A stretch of 64,000 bases of DNA from FEN-1191 sp964528845 (lineage in GTDB: Bacteria; Pseudomonadota; Gammaproteobacteria; Steroidobacterales; Steroidobacteraceae), in assembly GCA_964528845.1 (NCBI GenBank), contig CAZGVE010000014.1, positions 11,637-75,636 of the forward strand, given 5' to 3'. A model generated the notes under the pieces. That model worked only from the letters and a program-made list of their open reading frames with translations, ran no database searches and was not told the DNA's origin. A program made the position numbers and the translations under genes. The first letter of the stretch is position 1. Every line of letters begins with the position of its first letter. This document shows, piece after piece, positions 33,063-43,595 of the stretch.

Positions 33063-36000
33063 ATGCCCAGACGAACCGACCTCGAGAGCATCCTGATCAT
33101 CGGCGCCGGTCCGATCGTGATCGGACAGGCCTGCGAGTTCGACTACTCCGGTGCCCAGGCCTGCAAGGCGCTGCGCGAGGAGGGCTTCCGCGTCATCCTG
33201 GTCAATTCCAATCCGGCCACGATCATGACCGATCCCGAGACCGCCGATGCGATCTACATCGAGCCGGTCAACTGGCGAACGGTCGCACGCATCATCGAGC
33301 GGGAGCGTCCCGACGCGCTGCTACCGACGATGGGCGGCCAGACCGCGCTTAACACCGCACTCGATCTGGTACGCGAGGGCGTGCTCGAGCAGTACGGGGT
33401 GGAGCTGATCGCGGCCTCGCGCGAGGCGATCGATATGGCCGAGGACCGGGAGCGGTTCCGCAACGCGATGCGCGAGATCGGCCTCGAAGTGCCCAATTCG
33501 CAGGTGGCCCGCAGCCTGGAGGAGGCGCTCGCACTGCAGGCCGGCATCGGCTTTCCGGTCGTGATCCGCCCGTCCTTCACGCTTGGTGGCAGCGGCGGCG
33601 GCATCGCCTATAACCGCGAGGAATTCGAGACTATCGTCGAGCGCGGCCTGGAGGCATCCCCGACGCGCGAGCTGCTGCTCGAGGAAGCCGTGCTCGGCTG
33701 GAAGGAATACGAGATGGAGGTGGTGCGCGACTCCAAGGACAACTGCATCATCGTCTGCTCGATCGAGAACCTGGATCCGATGGGCGTTCATACCGGCGAC
33801 TCGATCACCGTGGCACCGGCGCTGACGCTGACGGACAAGGAGTACCAGCGCATGCGCGATGCCTCGATCGCGGTGTTGCGCAAGATCGGAGTGGAGACGG
33901 GCGGCTCGAACGTGCAGTTCGCGATCAATCCGCAGGACGGGCGCATGCTCGTGATCGAGATGAATCCGCGCGTGTCGCGCTCCTCGGCGCTGGCTTCCAA
34001 GGCGACCGGCTTCCCGATCGCGAAGATCGCCGCGAAGCTCGCGATCGGCTACACGCTCGATGAGCTGCGCAACGAGATCACCGGCGGGGCGACGCCGGCC
34101 TCCTTCGAACCGTCGATCGACTATGTCGTCACCAAGATCCCGCGCTTCACGTTCGAGAAATTCCCGGCTGCCAACAACCGGCTGACCACGCAGATGAAGT
34201 CGGTCGGCGAGGTCATGGCGATCGGACGTACCTTCCAGGAGTCGCTGCAGAAGGCACTGCGCGGCCTCGAGACCGGCCTCGATGGCCTGGACCCGATCCT
34301 CACGCTGCCTTTGACCGAGGAGACCGAGAGCCAGCTCAGCTATGAGCTGCGTGCCCCGGGCGCAAACCGGCTGCTGTACGTGGCCGACGCGCTGCGGGCG
34401 GGCTGGGAGGTCGAGCGCGTGCAGAGCCTGACCGCGATCGACCCGTGGTTCATCGCCCAGATCGCCGACCTCGTGGCCGAGGAGGGCCGCGTGCGGCGCG
34501 AAGGCGAGAGCGCCCTTGGGGTCGACCGGCTGCGCAGCCTCAAGCGCAAGGGCTTCTCGGACCGACGCCTGGCCGCGCTGACGCGCTCGCGCGAGGAGAC
34601 GATCCGCGGCAAACGCCGGGAATTCGGTGTCGCGCCGGTCTACAAGCGCGTCGACACCTGCGCCGCGGAGTTCGCAACCTCGACCGCCTATCTGTACTCG
34701 ACCTACGAGGAAGAGTGCGAGGCCGACCCGACGCGGCGGCGCAAGATCATGATCCTGGGCGGCGGCCCCAACCGCATCGGCCAGGGCATCGAATTCGATT
34801 ACTGCTGCGTGCACGCCGCGCTGGCGCTGCGCGAGGACGGCTTCGAGACCATCATGGTCAACTGCAATCCGGAGACCGTTTCCACCGACTACGACACCTC
34901 GGACCGGCTGTATTTCGAGCCGCTCACCCTCGAGGACGTGCTCGAGGTGATCGCCCGCGAGCGGCCCGAAGGAGTCATCGTGCAGTTCGGCGGCCAGACG
35001 CCGCTGAAGCTCTCGCGCGCCCTCGAAGCGGCCGGGGCCCCGATCATCGGCACTTCCCCGGATTCGATCGACATCGCCGAGGACCGGGAGCGCTTCCAGC
35101 AGCTGGTACGTCGCCTGGGTCTGCGCCAGCCGGCCAATGCGACCGCACGCACCGAGGATCAGGCGGTGGTGCTCGCGCGCGAGGTGGGCTTCCCGCTCGT
35201 GGTGCGGCCCTCGTACGTGCTGGGCGGCAGGGCGATGGAGATCGTGTTCAACGAAGACGACCTGCGCTCCTACATGTCGCGGGCGGTCCAGGTCTCCAAC
35301 GACAGCCCGGTGCTGCTCGACCGCTTCCTCGATGTCGCCATCGAGGTCGACGTCGATGCCGTGTGCGATGGCGAGGACGTTCTGATCGGCGGCATCATGG
35401 AGCACGTCGAGCAGGCCGGAGTGCATTCCGGGGACTCCAGCTGCTCGCTGCCTCCCAACAGCCTGTCGGCCGAGGTGCAGGAACAGTTGCGCGCGCAGAC
35501 GCGCAAGCTCGCCAAGGCGCTGAACGTGATCGGGCTGATGAACGTGCAGTTCGCGATCCAGAACGGTACCGTGTTCGTGCTCGAGGTCAACCCGCGCGCC
35601 TCGCGCACCGTACCGTTCGTGTCCAAGGCCACAGGCGTGCCGATCGCGAAGATCGCGGCGCGCGTCATGACCGGCCGCCGCTTACGCGATCTTGGCGTGC
35701 TCACGGAGCGCGTACCGCGGTATTATTCGGTCAAGGAAGCGGTGTTCCCGTTCGTGAAGTTTCCCGAGGCGGATCCGATCCTCGGCCCGGAGATGAAATC
35801 CACCGGCGAGGTCATGGGCACGGGGCGCACCTTCGGCGAGGCCTACGCGAAGTCGCAGAGCGCATCCGGGGTGGTGCTGCCGCGTTCCGGCTGCTGCCTG
35901 ATCAGCGTGCGCGAGCGCGACAAGCACGGCGCAGTGGAGCTGGCGCGCCGGCTGATCGGGCACGGCTTCACGATCGTCGCGACCCGCGGTACCGCGTTGA

Positions 36001-36287
36001 CGCTGCGCGCCGCGGGCATCGAGTGCCGCGAGGTCAACAAGGTCCGCGAAGGACGCCCGCACATCGTCGACATGATCAAGAATGACGAGATCGACCTGAT
36101 CGTGAACACCACCGAGGGCAAGCACGCGATCCTCGAGTCCAACTCGATCCGGCGCGAAGCGGTGCACCGGCGCGTGACGTATTACACGACGCTCGCGGCC
36201 GCGCTCGCGACCTGCGAGGCGCTCGATCACATCGATGAAGTGGACGTCAACCGCCTGCAGGACCTGCACCGCGAGGTCGGGACGTGA
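33063..36287 (+). CDS. carB: Carbamoyl phosphate synthase large chain
   Basis: This is a 1,074-residue synthetase, the usual length. Two homologous ATP-grasp halves are visible: LIIGAGPIVIGQACEFDYSG and later LGGGPNRIGQGIEFDYCCVH, each with MGGQTALN/FGGQTPLK, an ATP-grasp core (VLGWKEYEMEVVRDSKDN; VDVDAVCDGEDVLIGGIMEH) and MNPRVSRSSALASKATG / VNPRASRTVPFVSKATG. The C-terminal MGS-like allosteric domain (about 935-1074) contains VATRGTALTLRAAGIEC and MIKNDEIDLIVNT. It works with CarA, 5 bp upstream. The stop overlaps the greA start. Confidence 0.97.
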   Translation: MPRRTDLESILIIGAGPIVIGQACEFDYSGAQACKALREEGFRVILVNSNPATIMTDPETADAIYIEPVNWRTVARIIERERPDALLPTMGGQTALNTALDLVREGVLEQYGVELIAASREAIDMAEDRERFRNAMREIGLEVPNSQVARSLEEALALQAGIGFPVVIRPSFTLGGSGGGIAYNREEFETIVERGLEASPTRELLLEEAVLGWKEYEMEVVRDSKDNCIIVCSIENLDPMGVHTGDSITVAPALTLTDKEYQRMRDASIAVLRKIGVETGGSNVQFAINPQDGRMLVIEMNPRVSRSSALASKATGFPIAKIAAKLAIGYTLDELRNEITGGATPASFEPSIDYVVTKIPRFTFEKFPAANNRLTTQMKSVGEVMAIGRTFQESLQKALRGLETGLDGLDPILTLPLTEETESQLSYELRAPGANRLLYVADALRAGWEVERVQSLTAIDPWFIAQIADLVAEEGRVRREGESALGVDRLRSLKRKGFSDRRLAALTRSREETIRGKRREFGVAPVYKRVDTCAAEFATSTAYLYSTYEEECEADPTRRRKIMILGGGPNRIGQGIEFDYCCVHAALALREDGFETIMVNCNPETVSTDYDTSDRLYFEPLTLEDVLEVIARERPEGVIVQFGGQTPLKLSRALEAAGAPIIGTSPDSIDIAEDRERFQQLVRRLGLRQPANATARTEDQAVVLAREVGFPLVVRPSYVLGGRAMEIVFNEDDLRSYMSRAVQVSNDSPVLLDRFLDVAIEVDVDAVCDGEDVLIGGIMEHVEQAGVHSGDSSCSLPPNSLSAEVQEQLRAQTRKLAKALNVIGLMNVQFAIQNGTVFVLEVNPRASRTVPFVSKATGVPIAKIAARVMTGRRLRDLGVLTERVPRYYSVKEAVFPFVKFPEADPILGPEMKSTGEVMGTGRTFGEAYAKSQSASGVVLPRSGCCLISVRERDKHGAVELARRLIGHGFTIVATRGTALTLRAAGIECREVNKVREGRPHIVDMIKNDEIDLIVNTTEGKHAILESNSIRREAVHRRVTYYTTLAAALATCEALDHIDEVDVNRLQDLHREVGT

Positions 36288-36760
36288 AGCGCTCGCCCAT
36301 GACCCTGCGCGGAGCGGAGCTGCTGCGCACCGAACTCAAGCGCCTGAAATCGGAGGACCGGCCGCGAGTGATCCGCGCCATCGCCGAGGCCCGCAGCCAC
36401 GGCGACCTGTCCGAGAATGCCGAGTACCACGCGGCCCGCGAGCAGCAGGGTTTCATCGAGGGACGCATCATGGAGATCGAGTCGCGGCTCGCCGCGGCGG
36501 AGATCATCGACGTCGCGAGCCTCCCGGCGACCGGGCGTGTCGTGTTCGGCTCCACGGTCGAGCTCGAGGACCAGGATGAGGGCGCGGCCGTCACCTACCA
36601 GATCGTCGGCGAGGACGAAGCCGATATCCGTTCGGGGCGCGTCTCGGTGACCTCGCCGATCGCGCGCGCCCTGATCGGCAAGGTCACGGGCGATGTCGTG
36701 GACGTCGCGGCGCCGGGCAGGACCCGCAGCTACGAGATCGTCTCGGTCCGCTACGTCTGA
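36284..36760 (+). CDS. greA: Transcript cleavage factor GreA
   Basis: This is a 158-residue factor that rescues backtracked RNA polymerase. It has the N-terminal coiled coil with the two tip acidic residues in GDLSENAEYHAAREQQGFIEGR, the signature GSTVELED, and the C-terminal FKBP-like domain (YQIVGEDEADIRSGRVSVTSPIARALIGK). Translation starts at GTG 36284 overlapping the carB TGA, or at ATG 36299 (MTLRGAELL), also common for GreA. carB-greA adjacency is typical of this group. Its end overlaps the convergent yhbY gene by 10 bp. Confidence 0.95.
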   Translation: MKRSPMTLRGAELLRTELKRLKSEDRPRVIRAIAEARSHGDLSENAEYHAAREQQGFIEGRIMEIESRLAAAEIIDVASLPATGRVVFGSTVELEDQDEGAAVTYQIVGEDEADIRSGRVSVTSPIARALIGKVTGDVVDVAAPGRTRSYEIVSVRYV

Positions 36761-37062
36761 TCGGATTCGGGCAGCGGATAGCGCGTCAGTCCCGCGGCCG
36801 GCCGGAACAGCAGGGCTACATGGCCGACGCGGCCGACCAGGGTGCTGCCGCTGCCGGCGGCCAGTTCGGCGATCAGTGCGTCGCGCACGTCGCGGTCCGC
36901 TGCCTGAACCCGGACCTTGATCAGTTCGTGATCGGCGAGTGCACGCATGGTCTCGGCAAGTACAGCGGCACTTAGGCCATGCTGGCCGATCTGGATCACC
37001 GGCTTGAGCGCATGGCCGCGACCGCGCAGGAAGCGTCGCTGGATTGGGGTGAGATCCGACAC
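36751..37062 (-). CDS. yhbY: YhbY-family RNA-binding protein
   Basis: This is a 103-residue CRM-domain protein: LTPIQRRFLRGRGHALKPVIQIGQHGLS with the GxxG loop, VLAETMRALADHELIKVRV and VGRVGHVALLFRPA. E. coli YhbY associates with pre-50S particles, so a ribosome-assembly role is expected. It is divergent from rlmE (start 12 bp away) and convergent with greA (10-bp overlap), the arrangement seen in E. coli relatives. Confidence 0.93.
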   Translation of the reverse strand: MSDLTPIQRRFLRGRGHALKPVIQIGQHGLSAAVLAETMRALADHELIKVRVQAADRDVRDALIAELAAGSGSTLVGRVGHVALLFRPAAGLTRYPLPESDQT

Positions 37063-37074
37063 AGGCTGTCCATT

Positions 37075-37710
37075 ATGGCGCGTCGAACCAAGAGCAGCGA
37101 CCGCTGGCTACGTGAGCACTTCGCCGACCCGTACGTCAAGCGGGCGCGGTCCGAGGGCTGGCGCTCGCGGGCGGTATTCAAGCTCGAGTCGATCGATCGC
37201 ACCGAACGACTGCTGCGTCCCGGCATGCTGGTCCTCGATCTGGGAGCGGCTCCCGGGGCATGGAGCCAGTACGCACGTCGCAAGGTCGGCGCGCAGGGAC
37301 GGGTAATCGCGACGGATATACTGCCGATGGAAGGGGTTCCGGGTGTGGAGTTCGTGCAGGGCGATTTCCGGGAACAGGAGGTATTCGATGCGCTGCGTGC
37401 CGCGCTTGGGCCCGCAGCCACCTCCGGCGTCGACCTATTGCTGTCGGACATGGCGCCGAATCTCTCGGGAATGGACGCGATCGACGCGCCGCGCAGCCTG
37501 TACCTGGCGGAGCTGGCCCTGGAACTGGCGGCCAGCGTCTTGAAACCCAAGGGCAGCGCCCTGATAAAGTTATTCCAGGGAGCCGGTTTCGAGGCGTTTG
37601 TAGCCTCGGCGCGACGCAGTTTCGTAGGAATCCGGTTCCTGAAGCCCGAGGCCTCCCGCTCGCGCAGTCCTGAAACGTACTTGCTGGCCTCGGGCCGGCG
37701 GATGGTGTAG
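37075..37710 (+). CDS. rlmE: 23S rRNA (uridine-2'-O) methyltransferase RlmE (FtsJ/RrmJ)
   Basis: This is a 211-residue SAM-dependent enzyme that methylates U2552 of 23S rRNA. The SAM motif VLDLGAAPGAWSQYA and the K-D-K catalytic residues are visible: SRAVFKLESID, SDMAPNLSG and ALIKLFQGAGF. The starting MARRTKSSDRWLREHFADPYVKRA is typical. ftsH follows about 110 bp later, as in E. coli, with a small GCCCCG/CGGGGC hairpin (37729-37744) in the gap. Confidence 0.95.
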   Translation: MARRTKSSDRWLREHFADPYVKRARSEGWRSRAVFKLESIDRTERLLRPGMLVLDLGAAPGAWSQYARRKVGAQGRVIATDILPMEGVPGVEFVQGDFREQEVFDALRAALGPAATSGVDLLLSDMAPNLSGMDAIDAPRSLYLAELALELAASVLKPKGSALIKLFQGAGFEAFVASARRSFVGIRFLKPEASRSRSPETYLLASGRRMV

Positions 37711-37820
37711 CGTCCTGATCATGAATCCGCCCCGACGACGGGGCAGTCCTTTGAGGCTTCCCGGCCGGTGCGCCGGCTCTCCAGGGCGCTGCGGCGCCGC
37801 CACATGGTGCAGCTGAACTC

Positions 37821-39746
<1,926 letters not shown>

Positions 39747-39747
39747 G

Positions 39748-39774
39748 CGCCCGCGGCGCGGGCGAGCGGGTTTT
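39748..39774 (+). terminator. Weak terminator-like hairpin between ftsH and folP
   Basis: CGCCCGC (39748-39754), loop GGC, GCGGGCG (39758-39764) gives a 7-bp GC stem; TTTT follows 7 bases later (39771-39774), just before the folP GTG. It could partially separate ftsH from folP-glmM. Confidence 0.35.
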
Positions 39775-39778
39775 CACG

Positions 39779-40612
39779 GTGAGGCTGCGCTGCGCGGGTC
39801 GCGTGCTGTCTCTCGACGCGCCTGTCGTCATGGGCGTGCTCAACCTGACCCCCGATTCATTCTCGGACGGCGGCCGGTACCTCGATACCGATGCCGCACT
39901 TGCGCAAGCCGAAAGGCTCGCGGGCGAGGGCGCCGCGATCCTCGACATCGGCGGGGAATCGACCCGTCCGGGCGCGGCGCCGGTCGATACCGATGAGGAA
40001 GTGCACCGCGTGCTGCCGGTGCTCGAGCGCATTGCTGCGCGGGTAGCGGTGCTGATCTCGGTCGACACCTCGAATCCGGAAATCATGCGCCGGGCCGCCG
40101 CCGCCGGCGCTCACATGATCAACGACGTGCGCGCGCTGCGCGTTCCCGGCGCGCTGCAGGCCGCTGCCGGTGCCGGCCTCGCATTGTGCCTGGTGCACAT
40201 GCGGGGCGAGCCCGGGGACATGCAGCGCGCGCCGCACTACGATCGACTTATCCCTGAAGTCCTGGAGTTCCTGGCCGGGCGGATGCGCGCCTGCGCGGAC
40301 GCCGGCATCGAGCCTGAACGCCTGTGTATCGATCCGGGCTTCGGCTTTGGCAAGACCCAGGCGCATAATCGCGAGTTGCTCGCGCGGCTTGGCGAGTTCC
40401 AGGGCCTCCAGCGGCCGATCGTGGTCGGGCTGTCGCGCAAGTCGATGGCTGGCGCGCTGACAGGCCGGCCGGTGCCGGAGCGGCTCGCCGGCAGTCTCGC
40501 GCTCGCGACGATCGCGGTGCTGCGCGGCGCAGGCATCATTCGGACCCACGATGTCGCCGCTACGGTGGATGCGGTCAGGGTTGCCTGCGCCTTCAGGGAG
40601 GGGATCGGTTGA
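39779..40612 (+). CDS. folP: Dihydropteroate synthase
   Basis: This is a 277-residue folate enzyme that condenses dihydropterin pyrophosphate with p-aminobenzoate, the target of sulfonamides. The signatures are VMGVLNLTPDSFSDGG, LDIGGESTRPGAAPV, ISVDTSNPEIMRRAA, INDVRALRVPGALQAAA and IDPGFGFGKTQAHNRELL, with VGLSRKSM near the C terminus. The start is GTG at 39779. The stop overlaps the TTG start of glmM by 3 bases, indicating coupling. folP-glmM adjacency is typical of Proteobacteria. Confidence 0.95.
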   Translation: MRLRCAGRVLSLDAPVVMGVLNLTPDSFSDGGRYLDTDAALAQAERLAGEGAAILDIGGESTRPGAAPVDTDEEVHRVLPVLERIAARVAVLISVDTSNPEIMRRAAAAGAHMINDVRALRVPGALQAAAGAGLALCLVHMRGEPGDMQRAPHYDRLIPEVLEFLAGRMRACADAGIEPERLCIDPGFGFGKTQAHNRELLARLGEFQGLQRPIVVGLSRKSMAGALTGRPVPERLAGSLALATIAVLRGAGIIRTHDVAATVDAVRVACAFREGIG

Positions 40613-41943
40613 GCAAGGCTTATTTCGGCACCGATGGCATCCGTGGACGGGTCGGTACCGATCCCATGACGGTGGATTTCGCGCTGCGCCTGGCGAGTGC
40701 GGCCGCACGCGTGCTGATTCCGGACGGAGGATCGGTGCTGATCGGCAAGGACACGCGCGTGTCCGGCTACCTGTTCGAGGCCGCGCTCGAGGCGGGTTTC
40801 GTCGCGGCTGGAGTGAACGTGCTGCTGACCGGGCCGCTGCCGACGCCGGTAATTGCGTACATGACGCGCCAGATGCATTGCCAGCTGGGAGTCGTGATCA
40901 GCGCCTCGCACAATCCATACGAGGACAACGGCATCAAGTTCTTCGACGGCGAGGGCCTGAAACTCTCGGACGAACTCGAGGAGCGGGTCGAGGGCCAGCT
41001 CGCGGCGGTACCGATGACGCGCAGCTCGCGCGAGCTGGGACGGGCGCGACGGCTCGACAGCGAACGGCTGCCCTACCAGGACTTCTGCGCCCGGGTGCTG
41101 CCCGGCGGTATGCGCCTCGACGGCCTCAAGATCGTCGTGGACTGCGCCAATGGCGCCTCGTACAAGGTGGCACCACGGATCCTCGCCGACCTCGATGCCG
41201 AGGTAGTGCCGATCGGCTGCTCGCCCAACGGACGCAACATCAACGATGGCTGCGGATCCACGGCCCCAGAGCTGCTGCAGCTGACGGTACCGGGCGTCCG
41301 CGCCAATCTCGGCATCGCCTTCGACGGGGACGGCGACCGCGTGGTCATGGTCGATCATCTGGGCAGGCTCGTCGACGGTGACCAGCTGCTGTACGTCATC
41401 GCTGCCGCGACACATGCCGCCGGTACGCTGCGCGGACCCGTGGTCGGTACCGTGATGAGCAACCTCGGGCTGGAACTGGCGCTGCAGCGGGCGGGCATTG
41501 GGTTCGTGCGGGTCCCGGTTGGGGACCGGCACGTGCTCGCTCGCCTCAAGGAACTCGGCGGCACGCTCGGAGGGGAAACCTCCGGTCACATCGTGTGCCT
41601 GGATCGCACCACAACCGGGGACGGGCTGGTGACGGCGCTGCAGGTGCTGGCCATCATGAAGCAGACCCAGCGGCCGCTCGCAGAGCTCGCGGCCGGCATG
41701 TCCAAGTTCCCGCAGGTGCTGTTGAACGTGCAGGTGGAACGGCGCTTCGATCCGAACGGGGTGCCGGCGATCGCCGAGGCGGTGCGCCGGCTGGAATCGC
41801 GGCTGGCCGGCGAGGGTCGCATCGTGCTGCGTGCCTCAGGCACCGAACCGGTGATTCGCGTGATGGTCGAGGGCCGCGATGCCGCCGAAGTGCGCGGCTG
41901 TGCGGACGAGCTCGCGCGGCGGGTCCGGGAGGCCGTGCCCTAG
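40609..41943 (+). CDS. glmM: Phosphoglucosamine mutase
   Basis: This is a 444-residue enzyme converting glucosamine-6-P to glucosamine-1-P for peptidoglycan and LPS. KAYFGTDGIRGRVGTDPM is the family start; the phospho-serine motif is VVISASHNPYEDNGIKFFDG, the metal loop FDGDGDRVVMVDH, and the phosphate-binding site at the C terminus LRASGTEPVIRVMVEG. Translation begins at TTG 40609, with AGGGAGGGG upstream and overlap with the folP stop. A 196-bp gap with a tandem repeat follows before tpiA. Confidence 0.96.
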   Translation: MSKAYFGTDGIRGRVGTDPMTVDFALRLASAAARVLIPDGGSVLIGKDTRVSGYLFEAALEAGFVAAGVNVLLTGPLPTPVIAYMTRQMHCQLGVVISASHNPYEDNGIKFFDGEGLKLSDELEERVEGQLAAVPMTRSSRELGRARRLDSERLPYQDFCARVLPGGMRLDGLKIVVDCANGASYKVAPRILADLDAEVVPIGCSPNGRNINDGCGSTAPELLQLTVPGVRANLGIAFDGDGDRVVMVDHLGRLVDGDQLLYVIAAATHAAGTLRGPVVGTVMSNLGLELALQRAGIGFVRVPVGDRHVLARLKELGGTLGGETSGHIVCLDRTTTGDGLVTALQVLAIMKQTQRPLAELAAGMSKFPQVLLNVQVERRFDPNGVPAIAEAVRRLESRLAGEGRIVLRASGTEPVIRVMVEGRDAAEVRGCADELARRVREAVP

Positions 41944-41977
41944 CAGGCGCACCGCCGGAGCGCGGTCCCGGGAAGTA

Positions 41978-42007
41978 CAGGTATACGGGGGGCAGGTATA
42001 CGGGGGG
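41978..42007 (+). repeat. 15-bp direct tandem repeat upstream of tpiA
   Basis: CAGGTATACGGGGGG occurs twice back to back (41978-41992, 41993-42007) and a partial copy (TACAGGTAC) follows; GTACAGGTA also flanks the first copy on the left. It sits in the 196-bp glmM-tpiA gap. Possible roles: a regulator site, or a length-variable tract. No other function was recognised in the gap. Confidence 0.75.
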
Positions 42008-42139
42008 TACAGGTACAAAAGCGCATTGCGGCCTGCGGGTGACGCCGATATCATCCGCGCGCCCGAACACCCCCCCATTCATCACACTCATCCACGCCGG
42101 TCTGACTTCACGCGAAACTGACACAGGGGCCGCAAGCCG

Positions 42140-42892
42140 ATGCGCCGCAAACTCGTTGCCGGCAACTGGAAGATGCACGGATCACGCGCTGAAAATGCGC
42201 TGCTGGTCGAGGCGATCCTCGGCTCGGGCGATATCGAGAGCGTCGAGTGCGTGCTGTGCCCGCCGTTCGTGTACCTCAGCGACGTGGGTCGGTTGCTGCG
42301 CGACAGCGCGGTGCGGCTGGGGGCTCAGAACCTGTGCGCCGAAGCCGTCGGAGCCTTCACGGGCGAGGTCTCTGCCGCGATGCTGCGGGACGTCGGCTGC
42401 CAGTACGTGATCGTGGGGCACTCGGAGCGACGCCACGTCTATGGCGAGGACGACATGATGGTCGCACGCAAGTGCGCAGCCGCGCTCGCGCGCGGGCTGA
42501 CGCCAATCCTGTGCCTCGGCGAGCAGCTCTCCGAGCGCGAAGCCGGGCGGACGCAGGCAGTCATCGAGCGGCAGCTCGAGGCCGTGGTTGGCCTGACGGG
42601 CATCGAGGCGTTCGCGCGTGCCGTGATCGCCTACGAGCCGGTCTGGGCCATCGGCACGGGACGCACCGCATCACCGCAGCAGGCCGAGGATGTTCATGCC
42701 TTCATCCGACAGCGACTGGCCCGGCAGGATGCTAAAATCGCGGCCGATCTGCAGATCCTGTACGGCGGCAGTGTCAAGGCGGGCAATGCGGGGGATATCT
42801 TCGCGCAGGCCGATGTCGACGGTGGACTGATCGGCGGCGCTTCGCTAAAGGCCGACGAGTTTTCGAGCATCATTGCCGCGGCGCGCGGCTGA
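42140..42892 (+). CDS. tpiA: Triosephosphate isomerase
   Basis: This is a 250-residue (beta/alpha)8 glycolytic enzyme interconverting dihydroxyacetone phosphate and glyceraldehyde-3-phosphate. The catalytic residues are visible: K11 in AGNWKMHGS, the His in YVIVGHSERR and the Glu in VIAYEPVWAIGTGRTASPQQA (flexible loop). The late GGSVKAGNAGDIFAQADVDG phosphate motif is normal. The ATG at 42140 is used. secG starts 14 bp later; tpiA-secG adjacency is typical of gammaproteobacteria. Confidence 0.97.
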   Translation: MRRKLVAGNWKMHGSRAENALLVEAILGSGDIESVECVLCPPFVYLSDVGRLLRDSAVRLGAQNLCAEAVGAFTGEVSAAMLRDVGCQYVIVGHSERRHVYGEDDMMVARKCAAALARGLTPILCLGEQLSEREAGRTQAVIERQLEAVVGLTGIEAFARAVIAYEPVWAIGTGRTASPQQAEDVHAFIRQRLARQDAKIAADLQILYGGSVKAGNAGDIFAQADVDGGLIGGASLKADEFSSIIAAARG

Positions 42893-42906
42893 GGGCGGGT
42901 GGATCC

Positions 42907-43347
42907 ATGTTGCACGTGGCGTTGATGGGGATTCAGTATCTCTGTGCATTCCTGATCGTCTCGCTGGTGTTACTGCAGCGCGGCAAAGGAGCCGATGCGG
43001 GCGCGGGGTTTGGCGCAGGAGCCTCGGGCACGGTGTTCGGCGCCCGCGGCGCGAGCACCGCGCTGTCGCGCGCGACCGCGATCCTGGCCGGAGTCTTCAT
43101 GATCACGAGTCTCTCGCTGGTCTATACGGGAACGCACAAGACTGCCTCTGCCGGCAGCGTGCTCGACCAGCTCTCGCAGCAGCCCACATCGGGCACAACG
43201 ACGACGCCGGCTGCGCCGCTGGTCGCGCCGGCGCCGGCGAGCGCCGCTGGCAGCGTCGCTGCGCCTGCCGTGGCCACGCCGGTCACCCCGACGACCCCGG
43301 TCGCTCCGGCCGGCGGCAGCGGCAGTGGCGGTGCTCCGGCCAAGTAA
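42907..43347 (+). CDS. secG: SecYEG translocon subunit SecG
   Basis: This is a 146-residue membrane protein. The first transmembrane helix (about 3-22) is followed by the conserved LLQRGKGADAGAGFGAGASGTVFGARG cytosolic loop (seen as GKGADAGAGFG and SGTVFGARG) and a second helix (AILAGVFMITSLSLVYTG). The C-terminal 70 residues are low-complexity Ala/Pro/Thr/Gly and vary widely in the family. It assists export by the Sec channel. It precedes the tRNA-Leu and nuo genes; no strong promoter was seen between, so read-through is possible. Confidence 0.92.
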   Translation: MLHVALMGIQYLCAFLIVSLVLLQRGKGADAGAGFGAGASGTVFGARGASTALSRATAILAGVFMITSLSLVYTGTHKTASAGSVLDQLSQQPTSGTTTTPAAPLVAPAPASAAGSVAAPAVATPVTPTTPVAPAGGSGSGGAPAK

Positions 43348-43351
43348 CGGC

Positions 43352-43370
43352 GCGCGGCGGCTCGCCGCGC
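43352..43370 (+). other. GC hairpin after secG
   Basis: GCGCGGCG (43352-43359), loop GCT, CGCCGCGC (43363-43370) forms an 8-bp stem starting 5 bases after the secG stop. No T-run follows, so it may pause or protect the transcript end before the tRNA. Confidence 0.4.
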
Positions 43371-43414
43371 CTCGGGCGCCGATGCTGCAGCTGCAATGAT
43401 CATCAACAATCCGG

Positions 43415-43499
43415 GCCGACGTGGTGGAACTGGTAGACACACTAGCTTGAGGGGCTAGCGCCGCAAGGTGTGGGAGTTCGAATCTCCCCGTCGGCACCA
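43415..43499 (+). tRNA. tRNA-Leu (anticodon GAG)
   Basis: This 85-nt cloverleaf starts GCCGACGTGGTGGAACTGG and ends CGTCGGC-A-CCA, with the CCA encoded. The anticodon stem CTAGC/GCTAG holds the loop TTGAGGG (anticodon GAG). The long variable arm and GTTCGAATC T-loop are typical of leucine tRNA. It lies between secG and nuoA, as in several gammaproteobacteria. Confidence 0.96.
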
Positions 43500-43503
43500 C
43501 AGC

Positions 43504-43519
43504 AGCAGGCGCGCCTGCT
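43504..43519. other. 16-bp perfect palindrome between tRNA-Leu and nuoA
   Basis: AGCAGGCGCGCCTGCT is fully self-complementary (6-bp stem, CGCG loop), starting 5 bases after the tRNA end. A TACAAT hexamer (43519-43524) and CATAAT (43528-43533) follow and could be -10 elements for nuo. It may end tRNA transcripts or bind a regulator. Confidence 0.45.
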
Positions 43520-43595
43520 ACAATTCGCATAATAGTTGGGTTTGCGTACCGTTTGCGGCAAGGATCGATACGATATTTGTTCAGCAGGACCAGCC

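Noticed and set aside
33321..35426. Long open frame opposite carB
   Set aside because: Same explanation; carB motifs are clear on the plus strand and this frame has no family features.
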